This document shows positions 17,763-24,672 of a stretch of DNA of 64,000 bases, piece by piece (the first letter of the stretch is position 1; each line of letters starts with the position of its first letter). Below the pieces are notes generated by a model that saw only the letters and a list, made by a program, of their open reading frames with translations, ran no database searches and had not been told where the DNA came from. The DNA comes from Paractinoplanes polyasparticus (GTDB taxonomy: Bacteria > Actinomycetota > Actinomycetes > Mycobacteriales > Micromonosporaceae): contig NZ_JAHWFK010000033.1 in NCBI RefSeq assembly GCF_019710575.1, positions 89,887-153,886 on the forward strand, written 5' to 3'. Made by a program: the position numbers and the translations under genes.

Positions 17763-19187
17763 ATGACCGATCTCGTCACCCTGGGCCAGCGGCTACGCCA
17801 CCAACGCAAATCGAAGGGCATGACGTTGGAGCAGCTCAGCGAGGCGGTGGGCCGGGCGCCGTCGCAGCTGTCGCTCATCGAGAACGGCAAGCGCGAGCCC
17901 CGGCTGTCGGTGCTCGAGGCGATCGCCGGGGCGCTCGGCGTCCCGCTGCAGGACCTGCTGCGGCCCGAGGCGCCGTCGCGCCGCGCCGGCCTCGAGATCG
18001 ACCTGACCCGGTTTCAGGAGTCACCGGCGTACGCGGCCCTCGGTCTGCCGGCGGTCAAGGGCGGGCGCCGCCTGCCTCTCGACGCGCTCGAGTCGCTGGT
18101 GGGCCTGCACCGCGAGCTCAACCGGCTGCTGACCGAGCAGAGCGCGACCCCCGAGGTCGCCCGCCGGGCCAACGCCCAGCTGCGGATCGACATGCGCGAG
18201 CGCGACAACTACTTCGCCGAGATCGAGCGGGCGGCAGCCGACGTGTCGCGCTCGGTGAAGCACGCGACGGGCCCGTTGTCCCAGCGCGGGATCCTCGACA
18301 TCGCCGCGCACCTGGGCTTCACGTTGCACTACGTGAGCGACCTGCCCGGCTCGACACGCTCGGTGACCGACCTGGTCAACCGGAAGATCTATCTGCCCCA
18401 GGTGGCCAGCGGCAAGGGGCACGACCCGCGGGCCGTGGTGCTGCAGACGCTGGGCCATTTCGTGCTCGGGCATCCGGAGCCGGCCGACTACGGCGACTTC
18501 CTGCGGCAGCGGGTCGAGGCGAACTACTTCGCGGCGGCGCTGCTGATGCCCGAGACCTTCGCCGTCCAGTTCCTCAAGGCGGCCAAGGCCGACCGGGCCC
18601 TGGCCATCGACGACTTCCGGGACGCGTTCGGCGTCTCCTACGAGACCGCGGCCCACCGCTTCACCAACCTGGCGACCCACCACTTCGGCATCCCGGTGCA
18701 CTTCACCCGGGTGCACGAGAACGGGATCGTCTACAAGGCGTACGAGAACGACGGCGTCCGCTTCCCGTCCGACGTCACCGGCGCCATCGAGGGCCAGCCG
18801 ATCTGCCGCAGGTGGGCGTCCCGCACGATCTTCGGCTCGGACGACCCGTACTCGTCGTTCTACCAGTTCACCGACACGTCGTCGGGCACGTACTGGTGCA
18901 CCGTCCACATCGAGTCGACCCGCTCCGGCGAATTCTCGGTCACGGTCGGCACCCCGTACGAGCACGCGCGCTGGTTCCGGGGCGGAGACACGTCCCGGCG
19001 TACGGTGTCCCGCTGCCCCGACCCCGCCTGCTGCCGCCGTCCACCGGCCGCACTGGTCGACCGCTGGGCCGGCCAGGCCTGGCCCAGCGCCCGCGTCCAC
19101 TCCCACCTGCTGGCCGCGCTGCCCCCCGGCACGTTCCCCGGCGTCGACGCCCAGGACGTCTACGAGTTCCTGGAGCGGCGGGCCTGA
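17763..19187 (+). CDS. ramB: RamB-like transcriptional regulator (XRE + IrrE/ImmA-type)
   Basis: The 474-residue protein starts with an XRE helix-turn-helix (residues 6-65: LGQRLRHQRKSKGMTLEQLSEAVG, then SQLSLIENGKREPRL). The middle carries an IrrE/ImmA-like region (about 180-330) whose helix contains LGHFVLGHPEP where a zinc peptidase would have HExxH. The C-terminal part (CRRWASRTIF, several Cys) matches the short-chain fatty acyl regulator family. RamB proteins of corynebacteria and mycobacteria control aceA and aceB in response to carbon source, and this gene diverges from exactly those genes. The ATG was chosen for the start of the HTH and its leaderless promoter. Confidence 0.85.
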   Translation: MTDLVTLGQRLRHQRKSKGMTLEQLSEAVGRAPSQLSLIENGKREPRLSVLEAIAGALGVPLQDLLRPEAPSRRAGLEIDLTRFQESPAYAALGLPAVKGGRRLPLDALESLVGLHRELNRLLTEQSATPEVARRANAQLRIDMRERDNYFAEIERAAADVSRSVKHATGPLSQRGILDIAAHLGFTLHYVSDLPGSTRSVTDLVNRKIYLPQVASGKGHDPRAVVLQTLGHFVLGHPEPADYGDFLRQRVEANYFAAALLMPETFAVQFLKAAKADRALAIDDFRDAFGVSYETAAHRFTNLATHHFGIPVHFTRVHENGIVYKAYENDGVRFPSDVTGAIEGQPICRRWASRTIFGSDDPYSSFYQFTDTSSGTYWCTVHIESTRSGEFSVTVGTPYEHARWFRGGDTSRRTVSRCPDPACCRRPPAALVDRWAGQAWPSARVHSHLLAALPPGTFPGVDAQDVYEFLERRA

Positions 19188-19189
19188 AC

Positions 19190-19195
19190 TACGCT
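19190..19195 (+). promoter_or_regulatory. -10 box TACGCT of a probable leaderless transcript
   Basis: TACGCT begins within a few bases of the upstream stop codon and ends 7 nt before the ATG at 19203. No ribosome-binding site is visible. Confidence 0.45.
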
Positions 19196-19202
19196 GCCGC
19201 CC

Positions 19203-20171
19203 ATGATCGGTGGGGTGCGGCTCGGCGTCGCTGTGCTGGTGGGCTGGGCCGGGGCGTGGCTCTGGGCGTACGGGATCGCGGTTCTGCAACCGCTGTGCGA
19301 ACCGGGATCGCCGTTCTGGGAGCTCGCCGAGAACAACTCGTACTGGGCGCGCGACGTGCGGTGGGCGGCGGTCCTCGCGGTGTCGGCGGTCCTGGCCGCG
19401 GTGTCCCGTCGATCGTGGCTGATCGCCGTGGCCGTGCCCTGGCTGGCGGCCGACATCGTGCTGGATCGGATCGACCCGGGACGTCCGGCACTGCTGCCGG
19501 CCACGCTGATCGCCGGCGTGGCAGTGACCGCGGTGGCGATCCCGGCCGCGCTCCGGCCGCCGGGCCGGCCGCTCGCCCTCTGGATCCCGCTGGCCTGCCT
19601 GTTCACGGCGAGCACGATCGTCGCGCTGGAGTCACCGAGCGACGCCGAACCCCAGCTCGCCCTGTCCCGCCTGGCCGCCTACGTCGTCTGCGCGATCGCC
19701 ACGGTCGTGTGCGTGCTCGCCTCGCTGACCCCGAGCGCCCTGCAACGCCGGTGGCCGGCGGTGGCCGGCCTGGCCGTCGGGGTGACCCTGTTCGGCCTGC
19801 CCCTCCCGCCGCTGGTCACGTTCGGGCTGATGGTGCTGGGCGCGGCCACCGTCGTGCTGCTGCGCGAACCGTGGGGCGGAGTGCGGCGGGCCGCCGGTGT
19901 GGTGGCGCTGCACGCGGCGGGTCTGGTCGCCGTCGGCTTCGTCCTGCTCTTCTCGCTGCTCCAGGCCGGGCGACCGTTCACCGCGCTGGCCGGCAACGAG
20001 GCAGTCAACACCGCCGACTCCGACCCGAGCCTGCTGATCTGGTCGGTCGCCGTGGCCGTGGCCTGGGCGGTCCTGGTGCGCCTGAGCAAGGCGATCGCGG
20101 CTACGCCGGCTGCAGCTCCGGCGAGCGGGCCGGGGCAAGGCGCCCGAGCAGGGAGCGCGCCGCCTCGATGA
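19203..20171 (+). CDS. Polytopic membrane protein of unknown function
   Basis: The 322-residue protein is almost entirely hydrophobic, with about eight or nine predicted helices separated by short Arg- and Pro-rich loops. The N-terminal region has one larger loop (CEPGSPFWELAENNSYWARD) and the tail is Ala/Pro/Gly-rich. I recognise no transporter or enzyme motif. It sits 15 bp after the RamB-like gene, with its own leaderless-type promoter. Its 3' end overlaps the convergent DICT gene by 71 bp, so either the two are mutually exclusive or the last residues are dispensable. Confidence 0.7.
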   Translation: MIGGVRLGVAVLVGWAGAWLWAYGIAVLQPLCEPGSPFWELAENNSYWARDVRWAAVLAVSAVLAAVSRRSWLIAVAVPWLAADIVLDRIDPGRPALLPATLIAGVAVTAVAIPAALRPPGRPLALWIPLACLFTASTIVALESPSDAEPQLALSRLAAYVVCAIATVVCVLASLTPSALQRRWPAVAGLAVGVTLFGLPLPPLVTFGLMVLGAATVVLLREPWGGVRRAAGVVALHAAGLVAVGFVLLFSLLQAGRPFTALAGNEAVNTADSDPSLLIWSVAVAVAWAVLVRLSKAIAATPAAAPASGPGQGARAGSAPPR

Positions 20172-20631
20172 CCAGGGCACGGTCGTGGGTCAGGGCGAAC
20201 TCGAAGCGGCGCTCACGGTCCGGGCCGGTGTCGCCCAGGTCGCGGGCGACGAGCGCGGCCGCCCGATGCGGGCCGACCACGATGACGTTCCACTCGCCGC
20301 GCAGCGCGTCGTGGTCCTCGAGACGCGCGCCGCGCACCCCGGGGATCGGCTCGTCGGTGAGCCCGGTGCCGAGCGCGGCCACCAGCGGGCTGTGCGCGGC
20401 GATGCCGGCGAAGCGCCGGGCGGTGGCCGGCGTGAAGTGCCGGGCGTCCTGGAAGCACGCGAGCAGGACGGGCGGCTCGCCGCCGTCGAAGGCCAGCGCC
20501 TCGAGGTGCCGGCTCATCGGCATGAGCTGCGCCTTGGTGGCGCGGGTGACGGGTCGGCGGGCGCCCACGATGGCGAACGGCGTGCGGTCCTCCGGCCGCG
20601 GCGGCGGGATGAACGGCAGCGTGGCGGTCAT
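20101..20631 (-). CDS. DICT-type sensory domain protein
   Basis: The 176-residue protein resembles the DICT sensory domain found with diguanylate cyclases, phosphodiesterases and two-component systems. Features supporting this are SRHLEALAF near residue 40, LLACFQDARHFT, AALGTGL, GEWNVIVVGPHRAAALVARD and the closing FEFALTHDRALVIEAARSLL. It has no catalytic motif of its own. Its ATG overlaps the stop codon of the EAL-domain gene by 4 bp, so it is probably the sensory or regulatory subunit of that phosphodiesterase. Some related proteins carry both domains in one chain, here split into two coupled genes. The family call is from pattern memory. Confidence 0.6.
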   Translation of the reverse strand: MTATLPFIPPPRPEDRTPFAIVGARRPVTRATKAQLMPMSRHLEALAFDGGEPPVLLACFQDARHFTPATARRFAGIAAHSPLVAALGTGLTDEPIPGVRGARLEDHDALRGEWNVIVVGPHRAAALVARDLGDTGPDRERRFEFALTHDRALVIEAARSLLGRLAPARSPELQPA

Positions 20632-21347
20632 GCCGGCGACGACCGGAAGGGGGCGGGGCGGCCGAAGTGCCAGCCCTGACCGACGGTGGCGCCCATCGTG
20701 CGGGCGATCGCCAGGTGCTCCGGGGTCTCGATGCCCTCGGCCAGCACGACCGCGCCGCTCGCCTCGGCGTAGGCGGCGACCGCGGCGACCACGCGGGCGG
20801 TGTGCGGGTCGCCGGGCGCCCGCAGCAGGCCCATGTCCAGCTTGACCACGTCGGGGTGCAGGAACGGCATGAGCGCGAGCGACATCGGGTCGGCGCCGAC
20901 GTCGTCGAGGGCGACACCCCAGCCCGCCGCACGGGCCGCCGCCGCTGCGCTGAGCAGGCCGGACGGGTCGACGGCGATGGCCCGCTCGGTCATCTCGGTG
21001 ACCACCCGCAGGCGGTGGCGGGCGAGCTCGATGATCGGAGCCAGATCGAGCGGGCAGGGGGTGCCCGCGGCCGACGGCTCCATGTTGACGAAGAGGGTGA
21101 GCGCGGGATCGAGGTCGGCGGCCAGCGCGCCCTCGTAGGCGCGGGCACGGCAGATCCAGTCGAGCTCGCTCTCACGGCCGGCTTCGTGGGCAGCGGCGAA
21201 CAGGGCGCCCGGCTGCTCCCACAAGCTGCCGGCCGGGCCACGGCTAAGGGCCTCGTAACCCAGCACCCGTCCGGTGGAGATCTCGACCAGCGGCTGGAAG
21301 AGCGTGGTCACCGCCCGCCGGTCGAGCACATCGTGAATGTCGCGCAT
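20628..21347 (-). CDS. EAL-domain cyclic-di-GMP phosphodiesterase
   Basis: The 239-residue protein is a stand-alone EAL domain. Catalytic positions are all present: Glu32 in the YEALSRG signature, Asn88 (FVNMEP), Glu118, the Asp148-Asp149 pair (in DDVGADP rather than the usual DDFG), Lys169 (VVKLD), Glu204 (LAEGIET) and Gln224. It should hydrolyse cyclic di-GMP to pGpG in the cytoplasm, though the altered loop 6 (DDVGADP) may affect regulation. The start ATG has AGGTGA just upstream. Translational coupling to the DICT gene suggests they form a sensory pair; c-di-GMP could connect to the pilus and chemotaxis genes elsewhere in the window. Confidence 0.85.
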   Translation of the reverse strand: MRDIHDVLDRRAVTTLFQPLVEISTGRVLGYEALSRGPAGSLWEQPGALFAAAHEAGRESELDWICRARAYEGALAADLDPALTLFVNMEPSAAGTPCPLDLAPIIELARHRLRVVTEMTERAIAVDPSGLLSAAAAARAAGWGVALDDVGADPMSLALMPFLHPDVVKLDMGLLRAPGDPHTARVVAAVAAYAEASGAVVLAEGIETPEHLAIARTMGATVGQGWHFGRPAPFRSSPA

Positions 21348-21370
21348 GGCTCACCTATCGACCCCGCAAC

Positions 21371-21428
21371 GGCCGCAGTTAACAAATGCGGCCGCTCTCT
21401 TTACTGTTAACAAGGTTTAACTTATGTT
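21371..21428 (+). promoter_or_regulatory. Control region of the LPMO gene with GTTAAC elements
   Basis: GTTAACAA occurs at 21378-21385 and 21406-21413, and an inverted GTTTAAC at 21415-21421. The first copy is the loop of a perfect 7-bp hairpin (GGCCGCA/TGCGGCC, 21371-21393). A candidate promoter has -35 TTTACT (21400-21405), 17 bp, and -10 TATGTT (21423-21428), so the second and third elements lie inside the spacer, where a bound protein would block transcription. No DasR-type site is seen. Confidence 0.5.
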
Positions 21429-21481
21429 TGTCGATATCCAGTCACCTCGTCATCCCCCCATGAAGCCAAGGAGTCCCCTTC

Positions 21482-22222
21482 ATGAGACGCAGGTTCACCC
21501 TTCCCGCACTGACCGTCGCCACTACCGCGGCCGCCCTCACCGTCGGAGTCGCCCCGGCTTCGGCTCACGGCTACATCTCGTCCCCGCCCAGCCGCCAGGC
21601 CAACTGCGCCAGCGGCGCCGTCGCCAACTGCGGCGACATCGTCTACGAGCCGCAGAGCGTCGAGGCGGCCAAGGGCTCCATGCAGTGCAACGGCAGCGGC
21701 AGCCGGTTCGCTGTGCTCAACGACAACAGCCGCAACTGGCCGGCCGCCTCGGTCGGGCAGTCGGTCACCTTCAACTGGGTGCTGACGGCCCGGCACTCGA
21801 CCGCCACGTGGGAGTACTTCATCGGCAACACGCGGCTCGCCTCGTTCAACGACGGGGGCGCGCAGCCCGGCGCCACCAAGTCGCACACGGTCAGCATGGG
21901 CGGCTTCAGCGGCCGGCAGACCGTGCTCGCCCGATGGAACGTCGCCGACACGGCCATGGCGTTCTACGCCTGCGTCGATCTCAACATCGGCGGTGGCGGT
22001 GGCAACCCGCCGCCCACGACTCCCCCGCCCACCAACCCGCCCCCGACGACCCCGCCGCCCACCACCCCGCCGCCGGCCAGCGGCACGTGGCGCGCCGGCT
22101 CGGCCTACCAGCCGGGCAACGTCGTCACCTACAACGGCCGCTCGTACACCTGCCGCCAGGCGCACACCGCGCTCACCGGCTGGGAGCCGCCGAACGTCCC
22201 CGCCCTGTGGTCCGCGAGCTAG
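21482..22222 (+). CDS. Secreted AA10 lytic polysaccharide monooxygenase with chitin-binding domain
   Basis: The 246-residue precursor has a signal peptide cleaved at ASA|H, exposing His29 as the N-terminal copper ligand (HGYISSPPSR). The second ligand is His105 (TARHSTATWEYF), and Phe161 fills the axial site (AFYACVDL), as in chitin/cellulose-active AA10 enzymes. A Pro/Thr linker (about 174-198) leads to a CBM5/12 domain (WRAGSAYQPGNVVTYNGRSY). The enzyme uses copper and peroxide or oxygen to break crystalline polysaccharide outside the cell; the CBM type favours chitin. AAGGAG lies 8 nt before the ATG. The next gene starts inside its last codons. Confidence 0.93.
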   Translation: MRRRFTLPALTVATTAAALTVGVAPASAHGYISSPPSRQANCASGAVANCGDIVYEPQSVEAAKGSMQCNGSGSRFAVLNDNSRNWPAASVGQSVTFNWVLTARHSTATWEYFIGNTRLASFNDGGAQPGATKSHTVSMGGFSGRQTVLARWNVADTAMAFYACVDLNIGGGGGNPPPTTPPPTNPPPTTPPPTTPPPASGTWRAGSAYQPGNVVTYNGRSYTCRQAHTALTGWEPPNVPALWSAS

Positions 22223-22755
22223 TCGCGGCCGCGCTGGCCCTCCTGCTGGTCTCCGGCTGCGATGCGCAGCCGGAGGCCGGTGCGCCGCCCTTCAACGACA
22301 CCGACGTGATGTTCCTCCAGATGGGCCTGACCCAGATCGACGAGGGCGACCAGGTGGCGGCCCTGGCCGAGCAGAGGGCCACCGATCCGCGCCTGCGCAG
22401 CCTGGCCACGGAGCTGCGCGCCCAGTGGCGCGAGGAATCGGCGACCATGCAGCGCCGGCTGCAGGACTGGAAGCAACCGCTGGAGGCCGATCCGTCGGCC
22501 GGGGCTCACGCGGGCCACGGCGACCTGCACAACCTGCGCCCGTCCGACATCGGCGAGCTGAGCGACACCCGGGGCAAGGACTTCGACCGTACGGCTGTGA
22601 CCCTGCTCCTGGGCCACCTGGGCAACTGCGTCGAGACCGCCCGCATGGAGTCAGCCGGCGGCGCCCATCCCGACGCCCGGGCCCTCGGGGCGAACGTCGC
22701 GAGCCGCCGTCAGTCCCAGATCCAGAGCCTGCTCAAGCTGGCGGCCGAACCCTGA
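22207..22755 (+). CDS. DUF305-type lipoprotein, overlapping the LPMO gene
   Basis: The 182-residue protein starts at a GTG 16 bp inside the LPMO gene. A short signal ends in the lipobox VSGC. Residues about 30-180 follow the DUF305 plan of two paired helices: DVMFLQMGLTQIDEGDQVAALAEQ and FDRTAVTLLLGHLGNCVETARME. The His-His pair usual in the first and second motifs is reduced (TQ and GHLGN), while a His-rich loop (AGAHAGHGDLHN) is present. Some DUF305 proteins, such as cyanobacterial CopM, bind copper. Translational coupling to a copper enzyme makes a copper-supply or protection role plausible but unproven. The 3' end overlaps the convergent hydrolase gene by 105 bp. Confidence 0.75.
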   Translation: MVRELVAAALALLLVSGCDAQPEAGAPPFNDTDVMFLQMGLTQIDEGDQVAALAEQRATDPRLRSLATELRAQWREESATMQRRLQDWKQPLEADPSAGAHAGHGDLHNLRPSDIGELSDTRGKDFDRTAVTLLLGHLGNCVETARMESAGGAHPDARALGANVASRRQSQIQSLLKLAAEP

Positions 22756-23544
22756 CGGATCCTCCAGCCACGGGCTGTGCCCCGCGCCCGGCACGATGAC
22801 GACCGCACAACCGAGCCGGTCGCCGAGCCGGCGCAGAGCCTCGGCCGGCCGGCTGTCCCCCGCGCCGCCGATGATCACCGTGCCGGGCGGCAGCCGTTCG
22901 CGGAGCTCGTCCAGATGTGACTCCAGCGGGTCGGCCCGGCCGGCCGCGTTGAGGTGCCGGTTCATCGTGTAGTTGACCGGCCGCACGCTGAGCGCCGAGG
23001 CGTGCGCCCAGTCCCAGGCCCGCGTCCGGTCGGCGTGGTCGGTGAACCAGGCCAGCGTGAGGTACTCGACCTCCTCGGCCTCGGTGCGCGCGGCGATGCC
23101 GTCGAGCTCCTCCAGCCGGGCCTGCTGCGCGCCGGTGCGCCGCTCGCGCTGGGCCGCCCGGTCCGCTTCCCGCCACGGCTCCACGAACGGCCCGGCGATC
23201 AGCACCAGCCCCGCCACACGCTCCGGGTGCGCCAGCAGGAAACGACAAGCCAGTTCGGTTCCGTACGAGTGCCCGACCAGCACAGCCGTGCGGTGCCCCC
23301 AGGCGTCGAGCAGCAGGCTCAGGTCACGGACGTGCCGCCCGAGCGTGTGCTCCCCCGCCCAGCGCGACCCGCCGGTGCCCCGCTGGTCGTAGCGGTGAAC
23401 CACGCCCAGGTGCTCGACGAGCCCGGCCACCGGCGCCAGATAGTCGGGCAGCCCCGGCCCGCCGTTGACCAGGACCACCGGCCGGCCCGTCCCCCTCCCG
23501 GTCCACGTGCGCAGCCGCACCCCGTCGTCCATCACCACGTCCAT
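22651..23544 (-). CDS. Alpha/beta hydrolase (proline iminopeptidase-like)
   Basis: The 297-residue protein has the alpha/beta-hydrolase landmarks: oxyanion loop NGGPGLPDY, RYDQRGTGGS (both typical of proline iminopeptidase relatives), nucleophile Ser in VGHSYGTE, acid Asp in GAGDSRP and base His in GAGHSPWLED. It is soluble, with no signal peptide. The substrate cannot be told from the sequence; peptide, amide or ester cleavage are all known in this group. The start ATG follows a TACGCT box by 7 nt. The C-terminal 30 residues are low-complexity and lie antisense to the end of the DUF305 gene. Confidence 0.82.
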   Translation of the reverse strand: MDVVMDDGVRLRTWTGRGTGRPVVLVNGGPGLPDYLAPVAGLVEHLGVVHRYDQRGTGGSRWAGEHTLGRHVRDLSLLLDAWGHRTAVLVGHSYGTELACRFLLAHPERVAGLVLIAGPFVEPWREADRAAQRERRTGAQQARLEELDGIAARTEAEEVEYLTLAWFTDHADRTRAWDWAHASALSVRPVNYTMNRHLNAAGRADPLESHLDELRERLPPGTVIIGGAGDSRPAEALRRLGDRLGCAVVIVPGAGHSPWLEDPSGFGRQLEQALDLGLTAARDVRPEGPGVGMGAAG

Positions 23545-23551
23545 GGCCCCG

Positions 23552-23557
23552 AGCGTA
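23552..23557 (-). promoter_or_regulatory. -10 box TACGCT of a probable leaderless transcript
   Basis: TACGCT on the minus strand ends 7 nt before the ATG at 23544, in the 70-bp region shared with the divergent acetyltransferase gene. Confidence 0.45.
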
Positions 23558-23602
23558 GGCACCACTGCGCCAAGGCCCGCGGTCCCGGTGCCGACGCGTC
23601 TG

Positions 23603-23608
23603 TAGATT
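23603..23608 (+). promoter_or_regulatory. -10 box TAGATT of a probable leaderless transcript
   Basis: TAGATT ends 6 nt before the ATG at 23615, with no ribosome-binding site between. It is back to back with the promoter of the hydrolase gene. Confidence 0.45.
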
Positions 23609-23614
23609 CGGCTC

Positions 23615-24148
23615 ATGCCCGAACTGATCGCACCCACCACCCGGCTGCACGCCTCGTGGAAAGAGGCCCGTGACGAGTGGCCGCCCGGCGCGCACATGGA
23701 CGGCCACAGCGTACGAGCGACCGACGACGTCGACTCGGCGGAAGGGTTCGCCGAGTGGGTGGCCCGCCTGCGCGACGAGGAGGATCCGTCGACCCCGCTC
23801 GACGAGGGCCTGGTGCACTGCACGTACCGCTGGATCGTCGAGGACGACGAGTATCTGGGCGCCGTCGCCCTGCGCCACACGCTCAACGACTTCTTGCTCA
23901 ACGTGGGCGGCCACATCGGCTACGGCGTCCGTCCCTCGGCCCGCCGCCAGGGTCTCGCCGGCTGGGCGCTCGGCCGCACCCTGGAAACGGCGCGCACGCT
24001 CGGCCTCGACCGGGTGCTGGTCACCTGCATCCCGTCGAACGTCGCGTCGGCCCGCACGATCGAGAAGAACGGCGGCGTCTACGAGGACACCCGCACCACC
24101 GGCCCCGACACGGTGAAGCGCTACTGGATCACGCTGGCCTCGGCCTGA
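23615..24148 (+). CDS. GNAT family N-acetyltransferase
   Basis: The 177-residue protein has the GNAT layout: strand HIGYGVRPSARRQGLAGWALGRTL containing the acetyl-CoA loop (R-R-Q-G-L-A), followed by VLVTCIPSNVASARTIEKNGG, which is the typical N-x-x-S-x-x-x-I-x-K-x-G-G block. These proteins acetylate small amines or antibiotics; the subgroup is close to those annotated as predicted acetyltransferases of unknown substrate. The gene is monocistronic. Its 3' end overlaps the relic of a nitronate monooxygenase by 20 bp. Confidence 0.82.
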   Translation: MPELIAPTTRLHASWKEARDEWPPGAHMDGHSVRATDDVDSAEGFAEWVARLRDEEDPSTPLDEGLVHCTYRWIVEDDEYLGAVALRHTLNDFLLNVGGHIGYGVRPSARRQGLAGWALGRTLETARTLGLDRVLVTCIPSNVASARTIEKNGGVYEDTRTTGPDTVKRYWITLASA

Positions 24149-24490
24149 CCGCCCGGGCCAGGGCCCGCTCCACCGCGGACCGGTCGATCGCCCACGTGAG
24201 GAACCCGATACCCCACGCCGGTCGGTGCGGTCCGCCGGAATCGCCACCTCGCGGTCCAGCCAGCGCGGATCCCCGTCGGCGGCGCCGAGCATCCCGAGCC
24301 CGCCCCCGTTCGACACCGCCGCCGCCAGCGCACCCCCGGCGGTGCCCCCCATCGGCGCCAGCGCGATCGGATGCCGCACCCCGAACATCTCGGTAAACCT
24401 CGTCGACAACGCCATGTCCGTGGATCCGCCCCTCGTCGCCAGCGTGATCGGATACCGCAGTCCGAACTGTTCCGTGAGCTCTCGACCGTC
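24129..24490 (-). pseudogene. Nitronate monooxygenase remnant with doubled N-terminus
   Basis: From an ATG at 24415 (minus strand) the sequence encodes FTEMFGVRHPIALAPMGG, AAVSNGGGLGMLGAADGDPRWLDRE, the start of a nitronate monooxygenase (2-nitropropane dioxygenase) barrel. Near 24225 one base is missing; in the next frame the expected WGIGFLTWAIDRSAVERALAR follows and stops at 24129. Only about 95 of some 330 residues remain. Upstream of the ATG, about 24420-24490, a diverged second copy of the same beginning is visible (LTEQFGLRYPITLA). This looks like a gene that suffered partial duplication, frameshift and 3' loss. Confidence 0.65.
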
Positions 24491-24672
24491 ATCGTCGCGG
24501 ATCAGAGCCGCCGGGTCTGTGCGTGACCACTCACGCACGTCGCCGTGGTGGGGTGAGCGTTCTGGACGCGCCAGCGGCCAGCTCACCCCGCCGCGGCCCT
24601 CGGCGTGAGCAGCGGCCCGTACCACCCACCCCGCTACGACATAGGTCTTGACGTTTTCCTGCGCTGGATCCG

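Noticed and set aside
21371..21393. Perfect 7-bp hairpin read as a transcription terminator
   Set aside because: It lies between divergent genes, upstream of both starts, so there is no transcript to end; an operator is more likely.
21361..21481. DasR or CebR operator upstream of the LPMO gene
   Set aside because: No sequence resembling the known DasR or CebR consensus was found; only the GTTAAC elements are present.
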